A stretch of DNA of 64,000 nt from Apostichopus japonicus (Eukaryota > Echinodermata > Holothuroidea > Aspidochirotida > Stichopodidae), in NCBI RefSeq assembly GCF_037975245.1, contig NC_092572.1, forward strand, positions 14,948,269 through 15,012,268. The letters run 5' to 3'. Below, in pieces: positions 13,696-28,200 of the stretch; positions within the stretch are counted from its first letter, which is position 1; the number at the start of each line of letters is the position of its first letter. Below the pieces are notes generated by a model. That model worked only from the letters and a program-made list of their open reading frames with translations. It ran no database searches and was not told the DNA's origin. Both the position numbers and the translations under genes were made by a program.

Positions 13696-15675
13696 AGGTG
13701 GATTAACTAATACTTACAGCTCCCCGTCTAGGCACTTGCTGTAAAAGATCGGCAAAAGACGTCATCACCCGGGGTTCGAACCAGGGATGCAAAAGAGAGT
13801 CTCGATCATCAGCTCGTACAGTGCGCCGAGCCATCCCGCCACTGTGTGGACTGAGATATTAGGTGGATTAACTAATACTTACAGCTGCCCGTCTAGGCAC
13901 TTGCTGTAAAAGATCGGCAAAAGACGTCATCACCCGGGGTTCGAACCAGGGATGCAAAAGAGAGTCTCGATCATCAGCTCGTACAGTGCGCCGAGCCATC
14001 CCGCCACTGTGTGGACTGAGATATTAGGTGGATTAACTAATACTTACAGCTGCCCGTCTAGGCACTTGCTGTAAAAGATCGGCAAAAGACGTCATCACCC
14101 GGGGTTCGAACCAGGGATGCAAAAGAGAGTCTCGATCATCAGCTCGTACAGTGCGCCGAGCCATCCCGCCACTGTGTGGACTGAGATATTAGGTGGATTA
14201 ACTAATACTTACAGCTGCCCGTCTAGGCACTTGCTGTAAAAGATCGGCAAAAGACGTCATCACCCGGGGTTCGAACCAGGGATGCAAAAGAGAGTCTCGA
14301 TCATCAGCTCGTACAGTGCGCCGAGCCATCCCGCCACTGTGTGGACTGAGATATTAGGTGGATTAACTAATACTTACAGCTGCCCGTCTAGGCACTTGCT
14401 GTAAAAGATCGGCAAAAGACGTCATCACCCGGGGTTCGAACCAGGGATGCAAAAGAGAGTCTCGATCATCAGCTCGTACAGTGCGCCGAGCCATCCCGCC
14501 ACTGTGTGGACTGAGATATTAGGTGGATTAACTAATACTTACAGCTGCCCGTCTAGGCACTTGCTGTAAAAGATCGGCAAAAGACGTCATCACCCGGGGT
14601 TCGAACCAGGGATGCAAAAGAGAGTCTCGATCATCAGCTCGTACAGTGCGCCGAGCCATCCCGCCACTGTGTGGACTGAGATATTAGGTGGATTAACTAA
14701 TACTTACAGCTGCCCGTCTAGGCACTTGCTGTAAAAGATCGGCAAAAGACGTCATCACCCGGGGTTCGAACCAGGGATGCAAAAGAGAGTCTCGATCATC
14801 AGCTCGTACAGTGCGCCGAGCCATCCCGCCACTGTGTGGACTGAGATATTAGGTGGATTAACTAATACTTACAGCTGCCCGTCTAGGCACTTGCTGTAAA
14901 AGATCGGCAAAAGACGTCATCACCCGGGGTTCGAACCAGGGATGCAAAAGAGAGTCTCGATCATCAGCTCGTACAGTGCGCCGAGCCATCCCGCCACTGT
15001 GTGGACTGAGATATTAGGTGGATTAACTAATACTTACAGCTCCCCGTCTAGGCACTTGCTGTAAAAGATCGGCAAAAGACGTCATCACCCGGGGTTCGAA
15101 CCAGGGATGCAAAAGAGAGTCTCGATCATCAGCTCGTACAGTGCGCCGAGCCATCCCGCCACTGTGTGGACTGAGATATTAGGTGGATTAACTAATACTT
15201 ACAGCTCCCCGTCTAGGCACTTGCTGTAAAAGATCGGCAAAAGACGTCATCACCCGGGGTTCGAACCAGGGATGCAAAAGAGAGTCTCGATCATCAGCTC
15301 GTACAGTGCGCCGAGCCATCCCGCCACTGTGTGGACTGAGATATTAGGTGGATTAACTAATACTTACAGCTCCCCGTCTAGGCACTTGCTGTAAAAGATC
15401 GGCAAAAGACGTCATCACCCGGGGTTCGAACCAGGGATGCAAAAGAGAGTCTCGATCATCAGCTCGTACAGTGCGCCGAGCCATCCCGCCACTGTGTGGA
15501 CTGAGATATTAGGTGGATTAACTAATACTTACAGCTCCCCGTCTAGGCACTTGCTGTAAAAGATCGGCAAAAGACGTCATCACCCGGGGTTCGAACCAGG
15601 GATGCAAAAGAGAGTCTCGATCATCAGCTCGTACAGTGCGCCGAGCCATCCCGCCACTGTGTGGACTGAGATATT
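13696..15675. repeat. Array block 4: 12 monomers, G151 and atatt, between the two duplicated blocks
   Basis: The haplotype returns to that of block 2. G27 runs from 13,861, with four C27 units at 15,016-15,675. It separates the two copies of the large duplication and looks like part of the duplicated segment, since block 2 precedes copy 1 in the same way. Confidence 0.8.
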
Positions 15676-18600
15676 AGGTGGATTAACTAATACTTACAGC
15701 TGCCCGTCTAGGCACTTGCTGTAAAAGATCGGCAAAAGACGTCATCACCCGGGGTTCGAACCAGGGATGCAAAAGAGAGTCTCGATCATCAGCTCGTACA
15801 GTGCGCCGAGCCATCCCGCCACTGTGTGGACTGAGATATCAGGTGGATTAACTAATACTTACAGCTGCCCGTCTAGGCACTTGCTGTAAAAGATCGGCAA
15901 AAGACGTCATCACCCGGGGTTCGAACCAGGGATGCAAAAGAGAGTCTCGATCATCAGCTCGTACAGTGCGCCGAGCCATCCCGCCACTGTATGGACTGAG
16001 ATATCAGGTGGATTAACTAATACTTACAGCTGCCCGTCTAGGCACTTGCTGTAAAAGATCGGCAAAAGACGTCATCACCCGGGGTTCGAACCAGGGATGC
16101 AAAAGAGAGTCTCGATCATCAGCTCGTACAGTGCGCCGAGCCATCCCGCCACTGTATGGACTGAGATATCAGGTGGATTAACTAATACTTACAGCTGCCC
16201 GTCTAGGCACTTGCTGTAAAAGATCGGCAAAAGACGTCATCACCCGGGGTTCGAACCAGGGATGCAAAAGAGAGTCTCGATCATCAGCTCGTACAGTGCG
16301 CCGAGCCATCCCGCCACTGTGTGGACTGAGATATCAGGTGGATTAACTAATACTTACAGCTGCCCGTCTAGGCACTTGCTGTAAAAGATCGGCAAAAGAC
16401 GTCATCACCCGGGGTTCGAACCAGGGATGCAAAAGAGAGTCTCGATCATCAGCTCGTACAGTGCGCCGAGCCATCCCGCCACTGTGTGGACTGAGATATC
16501 AGGTGGATTAACTAATACTTACAGCTGCCCGTCTAGGCACTTGCTGTAAAAGATCGGCAAAAGACGTCATCACCCGGGGTTCGAACCAGGGATGCAAAAG
16601 AGAGTCTCGATCATCAGCTCGTACAGTGCGCCGAGCCATCCCGCCACTGTGTGGACTGAGATATCAGGTGGATTAACTAATACTTACAGCTGCCCGTCTA
16701 GGCACTTGCTGTAAAAGATCGGCAAAAGACGTCATCACCCGGGGTTCGAACCAGGGATGCAAAAGAGAGTCTCGATCATCAGCTCGTACAGTGCGCCGAG
16801 CCATCCCGCCACTGTGTGGACTGAGATATCAGGTGGATTAACTAATACTTACAGCTGCCCGTCTAGGCACTTGCTGTAAAAGATCGGCAAAAGACGTCAT
16901 CACCCGGGGTTCGAACCAGGGATGCAAAAGAGAGTCTCGATCATCAGCTCGTACAGTGCGCCGAGCCATCCCGCCACTGTGTGGACTGAGATATCAGGTG
17001 GATTAACTAATACTTACAGCTGCCCGTCTAGGCACTTGCTGTAAAAGATCGGCAAAAGACGTCATCACCCGGGGTTCGAACCAGGGATGCAAAAGAGAGT
17101 CTCGATCATCAGCTCGTACAGTGCGCCGAGCCATCCCGCCACTGTGTGGACTGAGATATCAGGTGGATTAACTAATACTTACAGCTGCCCGTCTAGGCAC
17201 TTGCTGTAAAAGATCGGCAAAAGACGTCATCACCCGGGGTTCGAACCAGGGATGCAAAAGAGAGTCTCGATCATCAGCTCGTACAGTGCGCCGAGCCATC
17301 CCGCCACTGTGTGGACTGAGATATCAGGTGGATTAACTAATACTTACAGCTCCCCGTCTAGGCACTTGCTGTAAAAGATCGGCAAAAGACGTCATCACCC
17401 GGGGTTCGAACCAGGGATGCAAAAGAGAGTCTCGATCATCAGCTCGTACAGTGCGCCGAGCCATCCCGCCACTGTGTGGACTGCGATATCAGGTGGATTA
17501 ACTAATACTTACAGCTCCCCGTCTAGGCACTTGCTGTAAAAGATCGGCAAAAGACGTCATCACCCGGGGTTCGAACCAGGGATGCAAAAGAGAGTCTCGA
17601 TCATCAGCTCGTACAGTGCGCCGAGCCATCCCGCCACTGTGTGGACTGCGATATCAGGTGGATTAACTAATACTTACAGCTCCCCGTCTAGGCACTTGCT
17701 GTAAAAGATCGGCAAAAGACGTCATCACCCGGGGTTCGAACCAGGGATGCAAAAGAGAGTCTCGATCATCAGCTCGTACAGTGCGCCGAGCCATCCCGCC
17801 ACTGTGTGGACTGCGATATCAGGTGGATTAACTAATACTTACAGCTCCCCGTCTAGGCACTTGCTGTAAAAGATCGGCAAAAGACGTCATCACCCGGGGT
17901 TCGAACCAGGGATGCAAAAGAGAGTCTCGATCATCAGCTCGTACAGTGCGCCGAGCCATCCCGCCACTGTGTGGACTGCGATATCAGGTGGATTAACTAA
18001 TACTTACAGCTCCCCGTCTAGGCACTTGCTGTAAAAGATCGGCAAAAGACGTCATCACCCGGGGTTCGAACCAGGGATGCAAAAGAGAGTCTCGATCATC
18101 AGCTCGTACAGTGCGCCGAGCCATCCCGCCACTGTGTGGACTGCGATATCAGGTGGATTAACTAATACTTACAGCTCCCCGTCTAGGCACTTGCTGTAAA
18201 AGATCGGCAAAAGACGTCATCACCCGGGGTTCGAACCAGGGATGCAAAAGAGAGTCTCGATCATCAGCTCGTACAGTGCGCCGAGCCATCCCGCCACTGT
18301 ATGGACTGAGATATCAGGTGGATTAACTAATACTTACAGCTCCCCGTCTAGGCACTTGCTGTAAAAGATCGGCAAAAGACGTCATCACCCGGGGTTCGAA
18401 CCAGGGATGCAAAAGAGAGTCTCGATCATCAGCTCGTACAGTGCGCCGAGCCATCCCGCCACTGTATGGACTGAGATATCAGGTGGATTAACTAATACTT
18501 ACAGCTCCCCGTCTAGGCACTTGCTGTAAAAGATCGGCAAAAGACGTCATCACCCGGGGTTCGAACCAGGGATGCAAAAGAGAGTCTCGATCATCAGCTC

Positions 18601-21450
18601 GTACAGTGCGCCGAGCCATCCCGCCACTGTATGGACTGAGATATCAGGTGGATTAACTAATACTTACAGCTCCCCGTCTAGGCACTTGCTGTAAAAGATC
18701 GGCAAAAGACGTCATCACCCGGGGTTCGAACCAGGGATGCAAAAGAGAGTCTCGATCATCAGCTCGTACAGTGCGCCGAGCCATCCCGCCACTGTATGGA
18801 CTGAGATATCAGGTGGATTAACTAATACTTACAGCTCCCCGTCTAGGCACTTGCTGTAAAAGATCGGCAAAAGACGTCATCACCCGGGGTTCGAACCAGG
18901 GATGCAAAAGAGAGTCTCGATCATCAGCTCGTACAGTGCGCCGAGCCATCCCGCCACTGTATGGACTGAGATATCAGGTGGATTAACTAATACTTACAGC
19001 TCCCCGTCTAGGCACTTGCTGTAAAAGATCGGCAAAAGACGTCATCACCCGGGGTTCGAACCAGGGATGCAAAAGAGAGTCTCGATCATCAGCTCGTACA
19101 GTGCGCCGAGCCATCCCGCCACTGTATGGACTGAGATATCAGGTGGATTAACTAATACTTACAGCTCCCCGTCTAGGCACTTGCTGTAAAAGATCGGCAA
19201 AAGACGTCATCACCCGGGGTTCGAACCAGGGATGCAAAAGAGAGTCTCGATCATCAGCTCGTACAGTGCGCCGAGCCATCCCGCCACTGTATGGACTGAG
19301 ATATCAGGTGGATTAACTAATACTTACAGCTCCCCGTCTAGGCACTTGCTGTAAAAGATCGGCAAAAGACGTCATCACCCGGGGTTCGAACCAGGGATGC
19401 AAAAGAGAGTCTCGATCATCAGCTCGTACAGTGCGCCGAGCCATGCCGCCACTGTATGGACTGAGATATCAGGTGGATTAACTAATACTTACAGCTCCCC
19501 GTCTAGGCACTTGCTGTAAAAGATCGGCAAAAGACGTCATCACCCGGGGTTCGAACCAGGGATGCAAAAGAGAGTCTCGATCATCAGCTCGTACAGTGCG
19601 CCGAGCCATGCCGCCACTGTATGGACTGAGATATCAGGTGGATTAACTAATACTTACAGCTCCCCGTCTAGGCACTTGCTGTAAAAGATCGGCAAAAGAC
19701 GTCATCACCCGGGGTTCGAACCAGGGATGCAAAAGAGAGTCTCGATCATCAGCTCGTACAGTGCGCCGAGCCATCCCGCCACTGTATGGACTGAGATATC
19801 AGGTGGATTAACTAATACTTACAGCTCCCCGTCTAGGCACTTGCTGTAAAAGATCGGCAAAAGACGTCATCACCCGGGGTTCGAACCAGGGATGCAAAAG
19901 AGAGTCTCGATCATCAGCTCGTACAGTGCGCCGAGCCATCCCGCCACTGTATGGACTGAGATATCAGGTGGATTAACTAATACTTACAGCTCCCCGTCTA
20001 GGCACTTGCTGTAAAAGATCGGCAAAAGACGTCATCACCCGGGGTTCGAACCAGGGATGCAAAAGAGAGTCTCGATCATCAGCTCGTACAGTGCGCCGAG
20101 CCATCCCGCCACTGTATGGACTGAGATATCAGGTGGATTAACTAATACTTACAGCTCCCCGTCTAGGCACTTGCTGTAAAAGATCGGCAAAAGACGTCAT
20201 CACCCGGGGTTCGAACCAGGGATGCAAAAGAGAGTCTCGATCATCAGCTCGTACAGTGCGCCGAGCCATCCCGCCACTGTATGGACTGAGATATCAGGTG
20301 GATTAACTAATACTTACAGCTCCCCGTCTAGGCACTTGCTGTAAAAGATCGGCAAAAGACGTCATCACCCGGGGTTCGAACCAGGGATGCAAAAGAGAGT
20401 CTCGATCATCAGCTCGTACAGTGCGCCGAGCCATCCCGCCACTGTATGGACTGAGATATCAGGTGGATTAACTAATACTTACAGCTCCCCGTCTAGGCAC
20501 TTGCTGTAAAAGATCGGCAAAAGACGTCATCACCCGGGGTTCGAACCAGGGATGCAAAAGAGAGTCTCGATCATCAGCTCGTACAGTGCGCCGAGCCATC
20601 CCGCCACTGTATGGACTGAGATATCAGGTGGATTAACTAATACTTACAGCTCCCCGTCTAGGCACTTGCTGTAAAAGATCGGCAAAAGACGTCATCACCC
20701 GGGGTTCGAACCAGGGATGCAAAAGAGAGTCTCGATCATCAGCTCGTACAGTGCGCCGAGCCATCCCGCCACTGTATGGACTGAGATATCAGGTGGATTA
20801 ACTAATACTTACAGCTCCCCGTCTAGGCACTTGCTGTAAAAGATCGGCAAAAGACGTCATCACCCGGGGTTCGAACCAGGGATGCAAAAGAGAGTCTCGA
20901 TCATCAGCTCGTACAGTGCGCCGAGCCATCCCGCCACTGTATGGACTGAGATATCAGGTGGATTAACTAATACTTACAGCTCCCCGTCTAGGCACTTGCT
21001 GTAAAAGATCGGCAAAAGACGTCATCACCCGGGGTTCGAACCAGGGATGCAAAAGAGAGTCTCGATCATCAGCTCGTACAGTGCGCCGAGCCATCCCGCC
21101 ACTGTATGGACTGAGATATCAGGTGGATTAACTAATACTTACAGCTCCCCGTCTAGGCACTTGCTGTAAAAGATCGGCAAAAGACGTCATCACCCGGGGT
21201 TCGAACCAGGGATGCAAAAGAGAGTCTCGATCATCAGCTCGTACAGTGCGCCGAGCCATCCCGCCACTGTATGGACTGAGATATCAGGTGGATTAACTAA
21301 TACTTACAGCTCCCCGTCTAGGCACTTGCTGTAAAAGATCGGCAAAAGACGTCATCACCCGGGGTTCGAACCAGGGATGCAAAAGAGAGTCTCGATCATC
21401 AGCTCGTACAGTGCGCCGAGCCATCCCGCCACTGTATGGACTGAGATATT
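15676..21450. repeat. Array block 5, copy 2 of the large internal duplication (35 monomers)
   Basis: The order of block 3 is repeated: ten G27/atatc units (15,676-17,325); five C159 units (17,326-18,150); then A151/atatc units, with two G140 units at 19,306-19,635. The C159 sub-blocks start 5,940 bp apart (36 units) and the G140 sub-blocks 6,435 bp apart (39 units), so unit numbers changed after duplication. Two units (15,841 and 16,006) combine G27 with A151, a mosaic not seen in copy 1. The block goes on with 11 A151 units to 21,450; the last ends in atatt. Confidence 0.85.
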
Positions 21451-24400
21451 AGGTGGATTAACTAATACTTACAGCTCCCCGTCTAGGCACTTGCTGTAAA
21501 AGATCGGCAAAAGACGTCATCGCCCGGGGTTCGAACCAGGGATGCAAAAGAGAGTCTCGATCATCAGCTCGTACAGTGCGCCGAGCCATCCCGCCACTGT
21601 ATGGACTGAGATATCAGGTGGATTAACTAATACTTACAGCTCCCCGTCTAGGCACTTGCTGTAAAAGATCGGCAAAAGACGTCATCGCCCGGGGTTCGAA
21701 CCAGGGATGCAAAAGAGAGTCTCGATCATCAGCTCGTACAGTGCGCCGAGCCATCCCGCCACTGTATGGACTGAGATATCAGGTGGATTAACTAATACTT
21801 ACAGCTCCCCGTCTAGGCACTTGCTGTAAAAGATCGGCAAAAGACGTCATCGCCCGGGGTTCGAACCAGGGATGCAAAAGAGAGTCTCGATCATCAGCTC
21901 GTACAGTGCGCCGAGCCATCCCGCCACTGTATGGACTGAGATATCAGGTGGATTAACTAATACTTACAGCTCCCCGTCTAGGCACTTGCTGTAAAAGATC
22001 GGCAAAAGACGTCATCGCCCGGGGTTCGAACCAGGGATGCAAAAGAGAGTCTCGATCATCAGCTCGTACAGTGCGCCGAGCCATCCCGCCACTGTATGGA
22101 CTGAGATATCAGGTGGATTAACTAATACTTACAGCTCCCCGTCTAGGCACTTGCTGTAAAAGATCGGCAAAAGACGTCATCGCCCGGGGTTCGAACCAGG
22201 GATGCAAAAGAGAGTCTCGATCATCAGCTCGTACAGTGCGCCGAGCCATCCCGCCACTGTATGGACTGAGATATCAGGTGGATTAACTAATACTTACAGC
22301 TCCCCGTCTAGGCACTTGCTGTAAAAGATCGGCAAAAGACGTCATCGCCCGGGGTTCGAACCAGGGATGCAAAAGAGAGTCTCGATCATCAGCTCGTACA
22401 GTGCGCCGAGCCATCCCGCCACTGTATGGACTGAGATATCAGGTGGATTAACTAATACTTACAGCTCCCCGTCTAGGCACTTGCTGTAAAAGATCGGCAA
22501 AAGACGTCATCGCCCGGGGTTCGAACCAGGGATGCAAAAGAGAGTCTCGATCATCAGCTCGTACAGTGCGCCGAGCCATCCCGCCACTGTATGGACTGAG
22601 ATATCAGGTGGATTAACTAATACTTACAGCTCCCCGTCTAGGCACTTGCTGTAAAAGATCGGCAAAAGACGTCATCGCCCGGGGTTCGAACCAGGGATGC
22701 AAAAGAGAGTCTCGATCATCAGCTCGTACAGTGCGCCGAGCCATCCCGCCACTGTATGGACTGAGATATCAGGTGGATTAACTAATACTTACAGCTCCCC
22801 GTCTAGGCACTTGCTGTAAAAGATCGGCAAAAGACGTCATCGCCCGGGGTTCGAACCAGGGATGCAAAAGAGAGTCTCGATCATCAGCTCGTACAGTGCG
22901 CCGAGCCATCCCGCCACTGTATGGACTGAGATATCAGGTGGATTAACTAATACTTACAGCTCCCCGTCTAGGCACTTGCTGTAAAAGATCGGCAAAAGAC
23001 GTCATCGCCCGGGGTTCGAACCAGGGATGCAAAAGAGAGTCTCGATCATCAGCTCGTACAGTGCGCCGAGCCATCCCGCCACTGTATGGACTGAGATATC
23101 AGGTGGATTAACTAATACTTACAGCTCCCCGTCTAGGCACTTGCTGTAAAAGATCGGCAAAAGACGTCATCGCCCGGGGTTCGAACCAGGGATGCAAAAG
23201 AGAGTCTCGATCATCAGCTCGTACAGTGCGCCGAGCCATCCCGCCACTGTATGGACTGAGATATCAGGTGGATTAACTAATACTTACAGCTCCCCGTCTA
23301 GGCACTTGCTGTAAAAGATCGGCAAAAGACGTCATCGCCCGGGGTTCGAACCAGGGATGCAAAAGAGAGTCTCGATCATCAGCTCGTACAGTGCGCCGAG
23401 CCATCCCGCCACTGTATGGACTGAGATATCAGGTGGATTAACTAATACTTACAGCTCCCCGTCTAGGCACTTGCTGTAAAAGATCGGCAAAAGACGTCAT
23501 CGCCCGGGGTTCGAACCAGGGATGCAAAAGAGAGTCTCGATCATCAGCTCGTACAGTGCGCCGAGCCATCCCGCCACTGTATGGACTGAGATATCAGGTG
23601 GATTAACTAATACTTACAGCTCCCCGTCTAGGCACTTGCTGTAAAAGATCGGCAAAAGACGTCATCGCCCGGGGTTCGAACCAGGGATGCAAAAGAGAGT
23701 CTCGATCATCAGCTCGTACAGTGCGCCGAGCCATCCCGCCACTGTATGGACTGAGATATCAGGTGGATTAACTAATACTTACAGCTCCCCGTCTAGGCAC
23801 TTGCTGTAAAAGATCGGCAAAAGACGTCATCGCCCGGGGTTCGAACCAGGGATGCAAAAGAGAGTCTCGATCATCAGCTCGTACAGTGCGCCGAGCCATC
23901 CCGCCACTGTATGGACTGAGATATCAGGTGGATTAACTAATACTTACAGCTCCCCGTCTAGGCACTTGCTGTAAAAGATCGGCAAAAGACGTCATCGCCC
24001 GGGGTTCGAACCAGGGATGCAAAAGAGAGTCTCGATCATCAGCTCGTACAGTGCGCCGAGCCATCCCGCCACTGTATGGACTGAGATATCAGGTGGATTA
24101 ACTAATACTTACAGCTCCCCGTCTAGGCACTTGCTGTAAAAGATCGGCAAAAGACGTCATCGCCCGGGGTTCGAACCAGGGATGCAAAAGAGAGTCTCGA
24201 TCATCAGCTCGTACAGTGCGCCGAGCCATCCCGCCACTGTATGGACTGAGATATCAGGTGGATTAACTAATACTTACAGCTCCCCGTCTAGGCACTTGCT
24301 GTAAAAGATCGGCAAAAGACGTCATCGCCCGGGGTTCGAACCAGGGATGCAAAAGAGAGTCTCGATCATCAGCTCGTACAGTGCGCCGAGCCATCCCGCC

Positions 24401-25245
24401 ACTGTATGGACTGAGATATCAGGTGGATTAACTAATACTTACAGCTCCCCGTCTAGGCACTTGCTGTAAAAGATCGGCAAAAGACGTCATCGCCCGGGGT
24501 TCGAACCAGGGATGCAAAAGAGAGTCTCGATCATCAGCTCGTACAGTGCGCCGAGCCATCCCGCCACTGTATGGACTGAGATATCAGGTGGATTAACTAA
24601 TACTTACAGCTCCCCGTCTAGGCACTTGCTGTAAAAGATCGGCAAAAGACGTCATCGCCCGGGGTTCGAACCAGGGATGCAAAAGAGAGTCTCGATCATC
24701 AGCTCGTACAGTGCGCCGAGCCATCCCGCCACTGTATGGACTGAGATATCAGGTGGATTAACTAATACTTACAGCTCCCCGTCTAGGCACTTGCTGTAAA
24801 AGATCGGCAAAAGACGTCATCGCCCGGGGTTCGAACCAGGGATGCAAAAGAGAGTCTCGATCATCAGCTCGTACAGTGCGCCGAGCCATCCCGCCACTGT
24901 ATGGACTGAGATATCAGGTGGATTAACTAATACTTACAGCTCCCCGTCTAGGCACTTGCTGTAAAAGATCGGCAAAAGACGTCATCGCCCGGGGTTCGAA
25001 CCAGGGATGCAAAAGAGAGTCTCGATCATCAGCTCGTACAGTGCGCCGAGCCATCCCGCCACTGTATGGACTGAGATATCAGGTGGATTAACTAATACTT
25101 ACAGCTCCCCGTCTAGGCACTTGCTGTAAAAGATCGGCAAAAGACGTCATCGCCCGGGGTTCGAACCAGGGATGCAAAAGAGAGTCTCGATCATCAGCTC
25201 GTACAGTGCGCCGAGCCATCCCGCCACTGTATGGACTGAGATATC
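21451..25245. repeat. Array block 6: 23 consecutive monomers with G72
   Basis: A72G (catcgcccg) appears in every unit from 21,522 to 25,152 and nowhere else in the window. The preceding unit has an unusual atatt end. The block is sharp-edged on both sides, as expected from amplification of one founder unit. The change lies just 5 bp outside the B box. Confidence 0.95.
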
Positions 25246-28200
25246 AGGTGGATTAACTAATACTTACAGCTCCCCGTCTAGGCACTTGCTGTAAAAGATC
25301 GGCAAAAGACGTCATCACCCGGGGTTCGAACCAGGGATGCAAAAGAGAGTCTCGATCATCAGCTCGTACAGTGCGCCGAGCCATCCCGCCACTGTATGGA
25401 CTGAGATATCAGGTGGATTAACTAATACTTACAGCTCCCCGTCTAGGCACTTGCTGTAAAAGATCGGCAAAAGACGTCATCACCCGGGGTTCGAACCAGG
25501 GATGCAAAAGAGAGTCTCGATCATCAGCTCGTACAGTGCGCCGAGCCATCCCGCCACTGTATGGACTGAGATATCAGGTGGATTAACTAATACTTACAGC
25601 TCCCCGTCTAGGCACTTGCTGTAAAAGATCGGCAAAAGACGTCATCACCCGGGGTTCGAACCAGGGATGCAAAAGAGAGTCTCGATCATCAGCTCGTACA
25701 GTGCGCCGAGCCATCCCGCCACTGTATGGACTGAGATATCAGGTGGATTAACTAATACTTACAGCTCCCCGTCTAGGCACTTGCTGTAAAAGATCGGCAA
25801 AAGACGTCATCACCCGGGGTTCGAACCAGGGATGCAAAAGAGAGTCTCGATCATCAGCTCGTACAGTGCGCCGAGCCATCCCGCCACTGTATGGACTGAG
25901 ATATCAGGTGGATTAACTAATACTTACAGCTCCCCGTCTAGGCACTTGCTGTAAAAGATCGGCAAAAGACGTCATCACCCGGGGTTCGAACCAGGGATGC
26001 AAAAGAGAGTCTCGATCATCAGCTCGTACAGTGCGCCGAGCCATCCCGCCACTGTATGGACTGAGATATCAGGTGGATTAACTAATACTTACAGCTCCCC
26101 GTCTAGGCACTTGCTGTAAAAGATCGGCAAAAGACGTCATCACCCGGGGTTCGAACCAGGGATGCAAAAGAGAGTCTCGATCATCAGCTCGTACAGTGCG
26201 CCGAGCCATCCCGCCACTGTATGGACTGAGATATCAGGTGGATTAACTAATACTTACAGCTCCCCGTCTAGGCACTTGCTGTAAAAGATCGGCAAAAGAC
26301 GTCATCACCCGGGGTTCGAACCAGGGATGCAAAAGAGAGTCTCGATCATCAGCTCGTACAGTGCGCCGAGCCATCCCGCCACTGTATGGACTGAGATATC
26401 AGGTGGATTAACTAATACTTACAGCTCCCCGTCTAGGCACTTGCTGTAAAAGATCGGCAAAAGACGTCATCACCCGGGGTTCGAACCAGGGATGCAAAAG
26501 AGAGTCTCGATCATCAGCTCGTACAGTGCGCCGAGCCATCCCGCCACTGTATGGACTGAGATATCAGGTGGATTAACTAATACTTACAGCTCCCCGTCTA
26601 GGCACTTGCTGTAAAAGATCGGCAAAAGACGTCATCACCCGGGGTTCGAACCAGGGATGCAAAAGAGAGTCTCGATCATCAGCTCGTACAGTGCGCCGAG
26701 CCATCCCGCCACTGTATGGACTGAGATATCAGGTGGATTAACTAATACTTACAGCTCCCCGTCTAGGCACTTGCTGTAAAAGATCGGCAAAAGACGTCAT
26801 CACCCGGGGTTCGAACCAGGGATGCAAAAGAGAGTCTCGATCATCAGCTCGTACAGTGCGCCGAGCCATCCCGCCACTGTATGGACTGAGATATCAGGTG
26901 GATTAACTAATACTTACAGCTCCCCGTCTAGGCACTTGCTGTAAAAGATCGGCAAAAGACGTCATCACCCGGGGTTCGAACCAGGGATGCAAAAGAGAGT
27001 CTCGATCATCAGCTCGTACAGTGCGCCGAGCCATCCCGCCACTGTATGGACTGAGATATCAGGTGGATTAACTAATACTTACAGCTCCCCGTCTAGGCAC
27101 TTGCTGTAAAAGATCGGCAAAAGACGTCATCACCCGGGGTTCGAACCAGGGATGCAAAAGAGAGTCTCGATCATCAGCTCGTACAGTGCGCCGAGCCATC
27201 CCGCCACTGTATGGACTGAGATATCAGGTGGATTAACTAATACTTACAGCTCCCCGTCTAGGCACTTGCTGTAAAAGATCGGCAAAAGACGTCATCACCC
27301 GGGGTTCGAACCAGGGATGCAAAAGAGAGTCTCGATCATCAGCTCGTACAGTGCGCCGAGCCATCCCGCCACTGTATGGACTGAGATATCAGGTGGATTA
27401 ACTAATACTTACAGCTCCCCGTCTAGGCACTTGCTGTAAAAGATCGGCAAAAGACGTCATCACCCGGGGTTCGAACCAGGGATGCAAAAGAGAGTCTCGA
27501 TCATCAGCTCGTACAGTGCGCCGAGCCATCCCGCCACTGTATGGACTGAGATATCAGGTGGATTAACTAATACTTACAGCTCCCCGTCTAGGCACTTGCT
27601 GTAAAAGATCGGCAAAAGACGTCATCACCCGGGGTTCGAACCAGGGATGCAAAAGAGAGTCTCGATCATCAGCTCGTACAGTGCGCCGAGCCATCCCGCC
27701 ACTGTATGGACTGAGATATCAGGTGGATTAACTAATACTTACAGCTCCCCGTCTAGGCACTTGCTGTAAAAGATCGGCAAAAGACGTCATCACCCGGGGT
27801 TCGAACCAGGGATGCAAAAGAGAGTCTCGATCATCAGCTCGTACAGTGCGCCGAGCCATCCCGCCACTGTATGGACTGAGATATCAGGTGGATTAACTAA
27901 TACTTACAGCTCCCCGTCTAGGCACTTGCTGTAAAAGATCGGCAAAAGACGTCATCACCCGGGGTTCGAACCAGGGATGCAAAAGAGAGTCTCGATCATC
28001 AGCTCGTACAGTGCGCCGAGCCATCCCGCCACTGTATGGACTGAGATATCAGGTGGATTAACTAATACTTACAGCTCCCCGTCTAGGCACTTGCTGTAAA
28101 AGATCGGCAAAAGACGTCATCACCCGGGGTTCGAACCAGGGATGCAAAAGAGAGTCTCGATCATCAGCTCGTACAGTGCGCCGAGCCATCCCGCCACTGT

